A DNA stretch of 64,000 nt from Sipunculus nudus (lineage: Eukaryota; Annelida; Sipuncula; Golfingiida; Sipunculidae): positions 46,373,340 through 46,437,339 of the forward strand of contig CM049322.1 in assembly GCA_026874595.1 (NCBI GenBank), written 5' to 3'. Made by a program: the position numbers and the translations under genes. The notes under the pieces were generated by a model. That model was not told where the DNA came from, did no database searches, and was given only the letters and a program-made list of their open reading frames with translations. Numbering within the stretch: position 1 is the first letter of the stretch; each line of letters begins with the position of its first letter. This document shows, piece after piece, positions 25,003-38,144 of this stretch.

Positions 25003-26286
25003 CAGTGAAAACTGGTCTAACGGACACTTCACTAAGGCGGACAACTGGCTAAGATAACGGACAAGATAGTTAAGTCCCTTCAAAATTCCCTATATGTTAT
25101 GCATAAGCGGAACCTCTGTAAGGCGGACACCTCACTACTGCGGACAACGGACAGCAGATTTCAACTAAAACCATCATTCTAAGAGTAAATGAACCTGACA
25201 TATGCGGACACGAAACGCCACCTCAGGCGGACACTGATCACTCGCCCCGGGCAACATCAAAGACCACCGGTACTGTTGCTGTTCCCGGGACTGGAACACA
25301 AAGGATCAGGCAATCCCCAGTTGTTACCTTAATGCGTGTCCGTGCTCATGTCACGGTGTGATGTGCTCCTAAGTTAGACACAGCAAATATGAAGCAGTCA
25401 ACATCGTGTCACTTTATTTCACGGTTGATCATTCACACGTTGCGAAGCTGCATATTTTTCGCTCGACCGCGGGGTCATTAAATTGATTAAAGGGCTCCGA
25501 TTTCCCATGCGTTCCTGATCTCACCACGCAATATCTAACTGTAAAATTAGCCACTTTGTTATAGCAGGCTGTTTGAAATTAATTTATCGGTTTTTCTCAG
25601 TATATCTCAAACTGATCTGCTCAGTGTCAAACATATGCTCATTCCGTAGCTGTTTTTACCGTGCCGCCGTGCACAAGCTCCTCGGGGTTCGTTTAATCTC
25701 GGGTTCCTTCAACATTAAAGCAAATCAAACCGAACAACCATCATCAAAGAAAGTTTATTTTAGGCTAAAGCTACATTCACATATAAAAACGAATGTTCCC
25801 AGGTTCGTAGCCATTACAATCTTCGCACTGTCAACGTCGTCATTATCTTTGAGGTTATCGCATTTGGACAGCTGAACAAGGGGAGTTTTAGGCAATGCCG
25901 CCAGATGGCACCACACGTACTCCTGGGCGGGAGCTTATGCTATCTGAGAAAGCCAAGCCAAGCGAAAAAGAGCGTACGCGAGTATATGAAAATTGTTTTT
26001 ACGGATATCTTCATAGACTTTTCTCCTTATATTGTTCACTACTTGAGATAAGTAAAAATAATTGCAGTTTGTATATGGATATTGAATGCAAGATGTGTGC
26101 ATGAATATGTTGTATATATACATGAAATCTGATACAATACAATAAACACGTTCTTGCAGCCGTTCGTTGTCTTTATTTATAATCCCTCAGTTATCAACCA
26201 AGGTCAACCTGCCTAATAAGGACACCTCACTATTAAGGACAAAATGATTGAGTCCCTTGACTGTCCGCTTTAGACAGGTTTCACTG
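25003..26286. mobile_element. Non-autonomous Tigger/pogo-like element, unit 2
   Basis: Duplicate of the element at 16080, 1284 bp, same CAGTGAAA termini, carried by the tandem duplication and not independently inserted. Confidence 0.65.
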
Positions 26287-26364
26287 CATATATATATATA
26301 TATACCTAAGTTGGTTCCAGTGCTTGCAGTATAGTGCTCGATACAACTAAGGTAGAGCAGATTA

Positions 26365-26508
26365 ACTAAACGTTAAGCACGCTGGAACGTCGTGTTATTA
26401 CTCCAGGTTTCATGCCGTTGCCGGTATCGGCACCCGGGCGATCATCATATAACTGACGTCATTTAAACTCGGAGTAATAACACGATGCTCCAGCTTGCTA
26501 AACGTTTA

Positions 26509-26510
<2 letters not shown>
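26365..26510. mobile_element. Short hairpin MITE, unit 2
   Basis: Duplicate of 17440-17585 with a single-base difference seen (ATCATATAAC for ATCAGATAAC). Confidence 0.6.

Positions 26511-26561
<51 letters not shown>
26509..26561. repeat. (TA)n microsatellite, unit 2
   Basis: TA run directly after the hairpin element, clearly longer than at the matching place in unit 1. A second one lies at about 26699-26746. Confidence 0.8.
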
Positions 26562-26562
<1 letters not shown>

Positions 26563-26694
26563 TTATATGTAATATCATTCCATAATCTACTGCTTATTGT
26601 AATTCTATCATCAAGTTAAGTTAATACTTAGTTTAACACCCTATATATAAACTTTTTTAAGGTTCAGGTCCCAGTCGTAATTTCATTGTTTCAC

Positions 26695-26750
<56 letters not shown>

Positions 26751-27336
26751 TTAGATATACATATATACTTGTAGTGTAAATAAGCACTAAGGAGTGGAAA
26801 GGATCATTTTTCTTCTTTATTTGCCTCGTGTTGTTTTCCTGTCATTGGCCAGAGCCATGGGGGTTGAAGACAGTCAACGCAGTGATCATCACAGTGATTG
26901 ATTATTTTAGCAATGTCAGTTGAATGTCAGTTGTAATTAGCAGCAGTAAAACATTCTCCTGGAACGAAGATGAAACATTCTCACCTGATATTTGTGACGG
27001 GTTTAAAAATCCCCCGACCCCCACACAAAATTGTGCAATGATACATGGTTGCACTCTCTCTCGCTTGTTTTGCAGTTCTCTTTGAGTGAGCTTATGTAAT
27101 TCTCCCGCTTACGGGTGTAAGTACAGACTGTTGTCCACCACGTGAGTCAAAACGCTCAGGTCAGTAGTTCATAGGTCACCAGGCTAGAAGTGAGGGGACA
27201 AGACGTGTCTAAAGCCTTATCTTGAGTGTTTAAGAAATTTCTCAGGATGCCAATATGCGAGGTATTACAAATCTTGTTAATTTTGCCTTTTAATTTATTT
27301 GTATCCTTGTATTTTTCTTTTGCATATAGCTTATAA

Positions 27337-27677
27337 CCCCGGTTGGGCTCACCGTAGGAAGCCAAACAGCGCAGGGCGCAACGTGGATGTTATGTACAGC
27401 TGATTGAGGAGCGGACATCCCGGGATGGTGGAACGTGTTCGGTAAGACGCAGCGCAGCACTACGGAACCGCATGGTCGACGCGGGATTCCTAAACGAGGC
27501 CGAGTGCGGGCGCTCAAGTTTGACCGGCGGGAGAGAGTGATCCGTCAGGGACGCGAAGGATCGAGATACGGGTGATGCGGGTAGTGCTAACCAATGACTG
27601 AGGGCGCACGAGTCCAGCATAGAGGACCTGGCTGCCACCAGAGTGCAGCGGATCGCGTGGGCGCTCAAGACGTCCTT
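27337..27677. other. GC-rich patch, unit 2
   Basis: Duplicate of 18380-18720 with one substitution in the reverse-strand frame (Tyr to Ser). Confidence 0.3.
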
Positions 27678-29198
27678 CCAGATTTCCTGATTTGATGTTT
27701 AGCGTAGAGAATATTTTTATTAGTTAGGGTGAAGGCATTAAAGATATGTATATCTTATATGCTGTTCTCCGTCATTAATGTTAGCTTTAAGTGTGTGTTT
27801 TTGTGTGTACGAGAGATTGGTTCAAACAGACAGACACAGACAACAACGTCACAATAGTACACCATTTAAATCAAGCAAATATGTTTATACGAAAATTTTA
27901 TTTTCAAAAGATGTTGTGTCTTTTGTTTATAATTAAAACTATCGCCCAAGTTAGTTCATGTTCGCCTTTACTTAAACCGATTTTGTAGTATCATATCCAC
28001 ATAAAAGCTCACGCCAAAACCGAAATTCATTCTGAAAAAGGAAAAAGCCTTTGGGACCAGATATATAAATAAATGCAAAGTGAAAGATCGAAGATCAGTA
28101 TATCCAATTTTATGGATATGTTCAAGTGTCAAAACATGTAATCAATACCATCAAAGATAAAAATGTATTAAAAGTTATGTTCAAGTAATATATGATTATA
28201 CATTTTGTATAACGTTAAATATCTATATATTATTTTGCGTATATTATTTTATATATTCCATCATAAAATAAACGCAGAAGTATGAAGTAATTAATTCATT
28301 ACATTGGTAGAGAGACAATAAAAAAGGTCATCAGCATTCTTCTTAACTAACAATGACGTCTTGTCAACCCGATGTTGTCTGTGCGCGCCATACGACAGAG
28401 TAATATGATAGGGACACAACTTTTATTGGCGTTTAGCATAAGGTTTATTCATCTGGTCACTCAGATCTGGGAACCGCACACGCCGTCGCAGATACAGCGG
28501 GATTACAAGAAATTCAGGGGAGAACATAACAGACCCGAGATTTTACGTTTATATGTTACGTTACAGAACACGTGATTTTACATTTATATTAATAAAGTCT
28601 GACCGGGTTCGTCTTAATACCTTTAAAGTAGATGTAGATCATATTAGGTTACACTCACATTGTTCTTATAATTCATACCTTTGTGTGATGGTGACAATGG
28701 CGAGGTCAATTGCATCAGGCATGTCGGTGTAATCAGTCTATCATGAAAATTACTGTTATATAAAATAAAAATACCATTTTGGAATTATATTGATAGATAC
28801 AACAGATATGTTTCTTAGGAAAGGTAAAATGTATATTTTTGAATACAAATCATAAATGTTTGTAAAAATGGAAAGAAGCAGAATGCAGATTTGAACACGC
28901 GCAGCAGGTCATCATCAGGTTAACCACCTGCTCAAACCACTGTGCAATTTTGTTTCACGTTTAATTAGCTTTTCTATAGCAATCATACGTCAACAAGAGA
29001 TACAAACCCGCGTATTCCCGGAGTGAACTTCAAGTGTCTTCAATGTCATCAGAAATTTGATTATGCACAGTTAAAACAGTGAAGTTAAATTTCTCCTTAT
29101 TTTCACTGGTATATCAATGGGATAGACTGAGTGTCCACAGGAGCCGCTGTTGATCGGGGTCGTCTCTCCAGGCCCAGGTCATACAGATCTTCTCTCTC

Positions 29199-29202
<4 letters not shown>

Positions 29203-29256
<54 letters not shown>
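29203..29256. repeat. (TA)n microsatellite, unit 2
   Basis: Follows TCTCTCTCTGTA. The open frame reading through it is spurious. Confidence 0.8.
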
Positions 29257-29258
<2 letters not shown>

Positions 29259-29459
29259 GTGCTTGTGTGTGTTCGCGCATGTTTACTTTAATTTCTTAAC
29301 GCCTCCCCCATTTTTATGGCTCTCAGATTAAGTGGAATTAACACCTCGTTATCAGCAATTTTACACCTAGAACTTACACGACTGGAGCTCCTAGAGACTG
29401 TTGCAGACCCTGAAACCTGGGGAATATTTGGCTTGGGTACTCAAATTATGCTTAAATAA

Positions 29460-30680
29460 TGGAAACTGCTCGTAACTCGTAACACCCAGTGACCTAATGT
29501 CAAGATCCAAAGGAGACTTACCAAGGACTTTCCAGGATTTTATATAAGAAATTTCTAGGTCCAACAATAAAGTTTTGTGCCCTCCGTGACTGTCTGAGAT
29601 CTCACAATCTCACAATGGCTAGTCACTTGCAGAATATAGGTCACCATGACCTAATATCGAGTTAAAAAAAAATTGCCGAAAACCTCCTTGGATGTAATGT
29701 GAGAAAATTCTAGTCGTAACGGTTAAAATATGTGCCCTGTCAGACTGTCTAGGTTCTCAAAATATGTTTTGGCCTGTAGTTCGCATATTTCCTAGGAAAA
29801 TTGCCTTAGACTTCCCTGGATGTTAAGTTAGAATATTGTAGGGCTAATGATACATTTTGTGCCATGTCTGACTGTCCTGGTGTTCAAAAACAAGTGGCCA
29901 GTCGCGCAAAGAATGTGTGTCATCATGACCTAGTTTCAGATTTTAAAGAACATTTTCTAAGAACCTCTCTGGATATTGCGTTAAAGGATTCTAGGCCTAG
30001 CGGATACAATTTGAGCGCATCTGACTTGCAGTCTGGATGTGAAATTATGCTTTTTCTATAACTCGCACAATATAGGTTTCGGTGACCTAATATCATGTTT
30101 CCAAGGACATTTAGCCAACCGGGACTAGCTCCCTTTATATCACATTATAAGATTGTAGGCCAAATCAATACAATTTGTGCCCCGTCTGACTCTTTGATTG
30201 CTAAAACCTTGTTTTTGGCCAGTAGCTCACAGCATATAGGTCACCATGGCATAATTTCAATTTTACGGGGAGATTTGCCTCTGTGCATTGTTTACATCCA
30301 GACTGCTTCATTTGAATGTCTCACACACAGAGAAATAACACTAGAAGAATACAAGTGTCGCAACCTGTCTCCAGGAATTGATGAAATTGTCCATGTTAAA
30401 TATGCATGGCAAGAATCATGGCAATCAATTTGTTAGTTTTGAGATACTAAAGCTCTTGTGTCATTTATTAAATTATTTTAGGATTCACAAACAAGCCAAT
30501 CTCCAAGGAAGTTTTTCCAGGTTCTCCCTTGATCTGAAGTTAGAACATTCTAGGTCAGGCGGTTACTATTTGTGCCTTGTTAACGGACTACCAATCAGAC
30601 GGACGGACAGACAGACGACGAAAAGAGAGTAATCACTCTAGCTAAGATGACTTTCAGTCAGCAGAGTTAAAAAAATGAAA
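29460..30680 (+). repeat. Degenerate ~160-bp tandem repeat with GACGGAC tail, unit 2
   Basis: Duplicate of 20500-21720. Confidence 0.7.
29638..29652. promoter_or_regulatory. AGGTCAnnnTGACCT palindrome, unit 2
   Basis: Duplicate of the site at 20678. Confidence 0.35.
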
Positions 30681-30936
30681 GCCGGAATTCAGGAGAAGAC
30701 CTATAATACGAACTGCTGTAACCTCGCCTGAAACAAAAAAAGAATAACCTCAATAACCGACAATATAAAATGTGCTGGCATAATAATAATAATAAGCTTC
30801 TGTTGTGGCTCACCGGGGATCATGATCTGGTGTGAAAGATATGGTTAGAATTCAGAGGAAAGTTCGTGTTGCCCACAGGGGATTATTATTCTGTGGAGTC
30901 GGACATCGAAGATCTTACTGTTTTTATACATAAATA

Positions 30937-31110
30937 CCTCCGCCAAGCCTAGCGGCGGGGAATTTGTTTTTGGGCGTGTAAGTTTGTTCTGTCTGTTTAT
31001 ATGTTTGTCTGTTAGCATTAAAACACCAAAAAAATTCCTCAGCGGGGTTTGGTGATATTGTCAACGGTCCGCAACTTTCATCAGGAGTCATAGTCTGGGA
31101 GATGACCAGG
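30937..31110. repeat. CCTCCGCCAAG-type repeat, unit 2
   Basis: Duplicate of 21977-22150. Confidence 0.45.
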
Positions 31111-31871
31111 GCACCACGGGTCAAGCGTAATGGGCATCGGGTGGGTCATAGGAGTGCAAGCGTGCGGGGATACCCCCTTTCCACACACACCTAAATTGAC
31201 ACTAAATGACACATCTATATAAGCGATTTCATATTGTAGAGTAAGGAATAAGGGCAATGTTAGGACGACACTAGTCTGCAAAAAGCAATGGCTCATTTAC
31301 CATCTCTATCGGTATCAAGAATAGGCCCACACGTTACAGAGTATACATAATAACCTAATTTTATATGATACCAACACTCAATTAATTTACATCAGAACCA
31401 AAATAAAAATAAAAATTCATTTGAACAACAAAAATTTACCCTGCGGAATGATATAAAGAGGAAAACAACTCGCAATATTTGGGAGCCGATCCTACGTGGT
31501 ACGTTTTATGTAGGAGTCCGACAAGCTCCCACTAAACCAACAAGTCTTGACGATGCTTAATGCAATAATAGCCTACATTTCTTTGGGTTAAAAAATGTTT
31601 GCTAACTGTAATATAATTTCCGGCTGCTAAATATAAATACCACAGCCCATTGACCGTGCACAAAAAAGCGTTCAGTTTTGGCCTACAAAAGAGGTGTTAT
31701 ACTACTAGGACTACTTTGCATCTGTGGACTAGCCCTAGCTTTCGTGCGCTATTACTACTCTACGATGTGCGAGAGCTGGACCCTGAATACCTACGCCGCA
31801 TAAATGCAATTACTGTGGACTGCATATTGAGAAATTTATGACAATACTTATACAAAACTGCCTAAAATACC

Positions 31872-31943
31872 GGACGTACCTTTACGTCGTAGGCACTGGG
31901 TGAATCATTATAAAGGACGTACCAGTATGTCGAAGGCACTGCA
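31872..31943. other. Duplicated GGACGTACC motif at the unit 2/unit 3 junction
   Basis: Same pair of palindromic motifs as at 22912. The unit boundary again falls at GGCACTGCAAAA. Confidence 0.4.
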
Positions 31944-32168
31944 AAACGTTTTAAGCTCCCAAAACCCCCTCCCCCTCGGGAGATGGTCCATACAAACAGA
32001 CTTTGGCAAGTTTCGAGGGCTATTTTTTTTTAAAGTGGTAACTTGAAAGATTCCTTATACATATACAGAATACGGAATGCGTGTTGAGAGATTTCATATG
32101 AACCCTCACGGCGGGATACATTTTTTTCTATGCTTTTCCTCTGTTGTCACGTCCGCTTAGAGGCAGAT

Positions 32169-32410
32169 GTTACTTTTCTTTTGCGGGTGTTGGATTTTGT
32201 TTGTCTAGTAGCAGCATTAATCAAAAAGTTATTGATTGACAGAGTTTGATGGAATTTTCTGGACAGCTCGACAATGAAGGCAGGAAAAAGTGATAACAAT
32301 CTTGATCCAGGAATATTTTAAAGGAATATTGCTGCTTTTCTGCCAGTTACATAAGGGGTAATGATGGAGCTGCCTTGGCGGAGGTCTGCGCTCTCTGAGT
32401 GCTATTCTAG
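32169..32410 (+). repeat. GGCGGAGGTCTGCGCTCTC-type repeat, unit 3
   Basis: Identical in layout to 14290-14531. Confidence 0.6.
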
Positions 32411-33261
32411 ATATAATACTATTGTTTTGTATTTGTCTGGGAAATAAACAAAATCATGGGACAATGTATATTTCAACACTTTCTTACAAGCGTATGTGTA
32501 GTTGTATGTGTATATATTTATGTAAGTGTGTGAGGATCAGTGGGCATGCCTTGGTAATATTGTCACTCCGAACGCATCTTTATGTCTGTCATAGGCTATG
32601 TGTTTTGGATTTTGTATGTGTCTGTATGTTTCTGCTTTCAATGTATCTTTGTGTATCGGTGATGCGTGTATCTGGTATCCTGTATTGGGGACACTTAGTG
32701 TCCATGTTTTATGTTATATGTGTGCGCGTGTAACTGCGGTCTGGTTGTAAGGTTGCGGTGGTTATACGCATACATTTTTCAATTATGTACGTGTGTATAT
32801 TTGGTTAAATGTTGAGGATAGTGGTATGAATGTTTGTATATATTTTGCTAGGTGTATGCATCTGTGTTTATATGTGATGGCGTGGTAAGGGAATGTACAG
32901 GGTTGGATCCATAATTTAGATAAATTAGGCGTCAAACCCAGGACCGAAAACATTATTTTGAATACCCAGAAAGTAAAACGGAACACAATTTGTCAACAGG
33001 ATCAATCATGTCATTTTTTAAAGTTTGGTTCAATAAAGAAAATAAATAAAAATAAATAGGACAAGAAAAGGAAGAATGTGCTGATTGTATCTTAATCTTT
33101 CCACTTAATTCAATCTACCTGTAAAAAGGTAGTTCAGGAAGATAACATTTTATGATAATTGTTTATATATTTACGAATCAATACTGGTTAGATGATGATT
33201 TATCTGTTAGTATAAGTTTTACATGAAGCACATGTAGACGAACTTTTTATGGTTGTTTCAG

Positions 33262-33291
33262 AAATACCCGTTCTGCATTCTTCTAAGACAG
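33262..33291 (+). CDS. Receptor stalk mini-exon, unit 3 copy
   Basis: Third identical copy of the 30-nt phase 1-1 candidate exon (EIPVLHSSKT), with intact splice sites. It is the array copy nearest the downstream receptor exons at 44077, but lies upstream of them, so it would not follow that ectodomain in a simple transcript. Confidence 0.5.
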
Positions 33292-33593
33292 GTGAGAAAT
33301 TTTGGATTTGTTCAGGATATATTTATGTTTGTTATTGTTTATTACACATAGTCTTTCAGAATCTCAATTCCGGGAAGTTGTACTCTGAAAAGTTGTCTAT
33401 AAGTTAGCTTTATATGATTTATACAATTATCTATAGCACTTACGTTTTATGTCATGGCTAATAGAGTCATTCTGATAGAAAATTCTGTTGTAATACCTGA
33501 TTTGAAAGTGAGAATGTAAGCTGTCATATTTAGAAATGTCTTGAAAGGTACTATTAACCTTCTGAGAACTATGGATTTTGTGTACTTTTTTCG

Positions 33594-33595
<2 letters not shown>

Positions 33596-33635
<40 letters not shown>

Positions 33636-33668
33636 ATTATATATATATAATATATATATATATATATA
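33596..33668. repeat. (TA)n microsatellite, unit 3
   Basis: Same position as 15719 and 24637, shorter than unit 2. Confidence 0.8.
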
Positions 33669-33956
33669 ATTACTAATGGTGTAGCTCTAGTATATATTCT
33701 GTAGTAGAAGTGTAAAGTGCATTTAAAGAGTTTGAGTAAGGCTGATTAATAGGTAACTTATTGATAATCACACAAGCTTTCAAAGCGAAAAGGCTGAATG
33801 TAAATACACTGATTCTTGCATTATGGACGATGTGTATTGTGTACTCTACTGTGTATAAAAACATCCCTACCCGTTCCCACCAACTACCAGCCGAAAAATT
33901 GTGCGTTTGGTTACTTTATAAAATAATGCATTACTCTTACTCTTCATGTATATATA

Positions 33957-35240
33957 CAGTGAAAACTGGTCTAACGGACACTTCACTAAGGCGGACAACT
34001 GGCTAAGATAACGGACAAGATAGTTAAGTCCCTTCAAAATTCCCTATATGTTATGCATAAGCGGAACCTCTGTAAGGCGGACACCTCACTACTGCGGACA
34101 ACGGACAGCAGATTTCAACTAAAACCATCATTCTAAGAGTAAATGAACCTGACATATGCGGACACGAAACGCCACCTCAGGCGGACGCTGATCACTCGCC
34201 CCGGGCAACATCAAAGACCACCGGTACTGTTGCTGTTCCCGGGACTGGAACACAAAGGATCAGGCAATCCCCAGTTGTTACCTTAATGCGTGTCCGTGCT
34301 CATGTCACGGTGTGATGTGCTCCTAAGTTAGACACAGCAAATATGAAGCAGTCAACATCGTGTCACTTTATTTCACGGTTGATCATTCACACGTTGCGAA
34401 GCTGCATATTTTTCGCTCGACCGCGGGGTCATTAAATTGATTAAAGGGCTCCGATTTCCCATGCGTTCCTGATCTCACCACGCAATATCTAACTGTAAAA
34501 TTAGCCACTTTGTTATAGCAGGCTGTTTGAAATTAATTTATCGGTTTTTCTCAGTATATCTCAAACTGATCTGCTCAGTGTCAAACATATGCTCATTCCG
34601 TAGCTGTTTTTACCGTGCCGCCGTGCACAAGCTCCTCGGGGTTCGTTTAATCTCGGGTTCCTTCAACATTAAAGCAAATCAAACCGAACAACCATCATCA
34701 AAGAAAGTTTATTTTAGGCTAAAGCTACATTCACATATAAAAACGAATGTTCCCAGGTTCGTAGCCATTACAATCTTCGCACTGTCAACGTCGTCATTAT
34801 CTTTGAGGTTATCGCATTTGGACAGCTGAACAAGGGGAGTTTTAGGCAATGCCGCCAGATGGCACCACACGTACTCCTGGGCGGGAGCTTATGCTATCTG
34901 AGAAAGCCAAGCCAAGCGAAAAAGAGCGTACGCGAGTATATGAAAATTGTTTTTACGGATATCTTCATAGACTTTTCTCCTTATATTGTTCACTACTTGA
35001 GATAAGTAAAAATAATTGCAGTTTGTATATGGATATTGAATGCATGATGTGTGCATGAATATGTTGTATATATACATGAAATCTGATACAATACAATAAA
35101 CACGTTCTTGCAGCCGTTCGTTGTCTTTATTTATAATCCCTCAGTTATCAACCAAGGTCAACCTGCCTAATAAGGACACCTCACTATTAAGGACAAAATG
35201 ATTGAGTCCCTTGACTGTCCGCTTTAGACAGGTTTCACTG
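33957..35240. mobile_element. Non-autonomous Tigger/pogo-like element, unit 3
   Basis: Third copy of the 16080 element, 1284 bp, with a few substitutions (e.g. GCGGACGCTG for GCGGACACTG). Confidence 0.65.
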
Positions 35241-35316
35241 CATATATATATATATACCTAAGTTGGTTCCAGTGCTTGCAGTATAGTGCTCGATACAACT
35301 AAGGTAGAGCAGATTA

Positions 35317-35460
35317 ACTAAACGTTCAGCACGCTGGAACGTCGTGTTATTACTCCAGGTTTCATGCCGTTACCGGTATCGGCACCCGGGCGATCGGATA
35401 ACTGACGTCATTTGAAACTCGGAGTAATAACACGATGCTCCAGCTTGCTAAACGTTTAGT
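35317..35460. mobile_element. Short hairpin MITE, unit 3
   Basis: Third copy of the 17440 element, with a small loop deletion and an extra base in TTTGAAACTC. Confidence 0.6.
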
Positions 35461-35462
35461 AT

Positions 35463-35522
<60 letters not shown>
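35459..35522. repeat. (TA)n microsatellite at the end of the array
   Basis: Long TA run with one AAA interruption. Array homology ends about 70 bp downstream. Confidence 0.85.
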
Positions 35523-35524
<2 letters not shown>

Positions 35525-35628
35525 TTATATATAAAATATCATTCCACAATCTACTGTTTATTGTAATTCTATCATCAAGTTAATTTAATGCAAAGCAGAG
35601 TTGATGGGGCCATCCCTTTTGTATTTTG

Positions 35629-35730
<102 letters not shown>

Positions 35731-36076
35731 GTTGCTTGCCCTGCATACTTCTCGCCCGGTCGCAGCATAATTAGATAATTTGTCTCTTAAATAATAGTTA
35801 ACGTGCAACTGTCCCTACAAACTCCTCTTTAGAAAAAAGAGTCTGTCGAGGGCACAGGCATAATTATAAGCGTAGGCAAAGAGAAAGGGTGACGCCCTTT
35901 AGGTAGACTAACTTGTTTACTAACGCACGAGCTTTCAAAGCGCACAGGCTTCTTTGTCAGGTGGTTAGTGGGAACGTGTGGAGATATGTCATATATGGTT
36001 TAATGACAATGATAGAGTCGATAATGCCAGAAACCAGGTATTTACATTCTGATTAGATATATATTTAGTTATATTA

Positions 36077-36815
36077 TAAAAATTGACTTGCCGGCAGTGT
36101 AGCTCAAAAGCTAAACTGCCAGCAAATGAATGCATGCCATTTTTCAGAGTTATAGTGTCATATTCCGTACTTTCCATTATTATTTTGACATTGAGCTGGC
36201 AGTATAGTGCTGACTTACCTAATATGATATTTCCTGTAATATATGTTGAGTAGGTATTAAAAGTGGGCATTTTGTGATATTTACAGTGTAGTTTTACATA
36301 GATTTTTAGGAATGGAACTGCAGTTGATTGGCATATCAGCTGCTCATATATGCTTATGTGCAAACAATGTGGAATGTGTGAAAGAGCAAACAACTCATGA
36401 TATGTCATATCAAAGGATAAGCAGATTCTTTGATTAAAGGTAATCAACTGTTAAGCATTACGAGCTTTTAAAATCTAGTGTTGTTATGAGCAAACAAATA
36501 ATAAGTATGTAAAAACAAACCACTCAGGAGATGTCAAATAAATGGTCCAAGGATCAGCTTATTACTTGATAAAAGATAATAAAATTATCTTACACCACAC
36601 TCAAATAAAGCTGGTGAGCCCCTATTGTTTTGCTAGATGATGCAAGAAATATCCACACCAAATGAAAATTCTTAAAAGTTATATAGACCAGCACTAGTCT
36701 CTATTGTCAGCTCATTGTCAAATAATAATTAAATGTTTTGAGTATCACACTGGAACTCTGCATTCATTTGCTGGCAGTTTAGACTGTGGGCTAGACTGCC
36801 GGTAATGTAAATTTT
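36077..36815. mobile_element. MITE with ~55-bp terminal inverted repeats (CCGGCAGT-type)
   Basis: The left end (GACTTGCCGGCAGTGTAGCT ... AAACTGCCAGCAAATGAATGC) and the reverse complement of the right end (ACATTACCGGCAGTCTAGCC ... AAACTGCCAGCAAATGAATGC) match over about 55 bp. The inner 20 bp are exact. The ~630 bp core is AT-rich with a 152-codon minus-strand open frame that I do not accept as coding. Just outside the right end a further CCTGCCGGCTGTTTAGCCCG repeats the TIR theme. No clear target-site duplication; superfamily unassigned. Confidence 0.6.
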
Positions 36816-36935
36816 CCTGCCGGCTGTTTAGCCCGTTGGACTAATGTTTCGCCACTTCCTAAATTCACACCGGTATTGCAGTTTCGGGCACGCGCGATTT
36901 GCACATTCTTATAATATTACTATAAATACAAAACC

Positions 36936-37012
36936 GTGAGAATGGCACAGTGGGTAGAACAGGTAGTCGCTATATGGAGCATGATTTACCGCATAGGTTC
37001 GTACCTGTGGGG
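36936..37012 (+). repeat. tRNA-like sequence, probable SINE head
   Basis: ATGGCACAGTGGGTAGAAC resembles a pol III A box and, about 33 nt on, AGGTTCGTACCTG resembles a B box. Stems are imperfect, so a decayed tRNA-derived SINE is likelier than a working tRNA gene. Confidence 0.5.
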
Positions 37013-38144
37013 CATGGTCTTTTCTTTACAAACTTGTAGTTTAATTGTTCAAACATACTTTTTTACACTTTCATAATGCACACAACGATTCTACCAATCA
37101 ATATAATTATAAAAATATAATCATTTTATATTACACATGTATTTTTTAAACATAGCCAAAGACTCTTTATACACCAACATGCTTGACTCGTCATTGTAAC
37201 AGTCGCACGAAACCGGGAGCTTTACAAAAATTGAGACTGAGAATGTAACCTAATATGACCAGGTTGGAGGCACTTTTTTTGGTTTAGGATATTATACTAG
37301 GGATAGGGATACCAGGGTTTGTCTAAAAGTCATTAGTCGGGTCTGCCTCTGCCTATGATGAAGCGTGGTGGCGATCAGACGTTACATAGGCCTATTCCCG
37401 CAACAGAATGACGGAGATTTTTTCAGTTTTGCAATTTACGAGCACTTGTTTGTGAAGTTACTAATATATGCATGTATCTATATAAAAGTAAATAAGGATC
37501 ATGAAATAAGCCGGAAGAATCATTTGCAGTCGCGTTTGGATTACACTGTCAATCCGTGTGTCAATCATGTGCATGATGTGGCGCGCCCCTTGTTATCTGA
37601 TTGCGCAATTCTCTCTCATCGCGGGGCAAAAAACCTGAACTATCTCACGCCTCGCTATCTGGAGTTCACAGCTTAGGTGCGATTTATGATACCTCGGTCT
37701 CCCCACTAGGGTGCCGTAAAAAGATGGCCAAAACATGCTCTAGTATAAAAATATCTACATATTTTTACATTTTTCGCTTTTTTTTATTTAAGTAGTATTC
37801 TCACAACAAATCGACTTCAAACTGAAGCGCGTCGTAAAGTTATTTCACGGCAAAGGACCGTAGGCGTGGATTTTGTCGACACATCTTTCCTGCTTTCGAA
37901 TGATGCTGTGCACTGTTGAACTGCAAATAATTCAATTTCATACTGCGAGAATATTTAATAAATGGAATACAACTCATCTGCAAAGAATTTATTGAGATTT
38001 ATGAGAAGTCCTGCAGAAAATTGCTGACCAACAAATGACGTGTATATTCGTTCCTTGCACCGGGGAAATCAAAATAAACGACGGATATACACGTCATTGG
38101 CAGCGGTTTTGTCAAATGTTGACCTGTTGAGTATACATCACTAG

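Larger units (their letters stand above)
22976..31935 (+). repeat. Tandem array unit 2 (8960 bp)
   Basis: Near-identical second copy of unit 1, 42 bp longer chiefly through TA-array expansion. Same internal order and same stalk mini-exon. A few single-base differences (e.g. TATCGCCCAAG for TATATGCCCAAG, CAGGGGAGAAC for CAGGAGAGAAC) show it is not a literal copy of the text. Confidence 0.9.
31936..35590 (+). repeat. Tandem array unit 3, truncated (about 3.65 kb)
   Basis: Matches unit 1 from 14058 to about 17680, then diverges at AAGTTAATTTAATGCAAAGC between two long TA arrays. It contains the mini-exon, Tigger-like element and hairpin element but no degenerate tandem repeat or right end. It has more private differences near its 3' end (e.g. 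GTTCAGCACG for GTTAAGCACG, and a small deletion in the hairpin loop). Confidence 0.9.

Noticed and set aside
35989-36447. 152-codon minus-strand open frame
   Set aside because: Starts inside the terminal repeat region of a MITE and is AT-rich with no recognisable domain; most likely chance.
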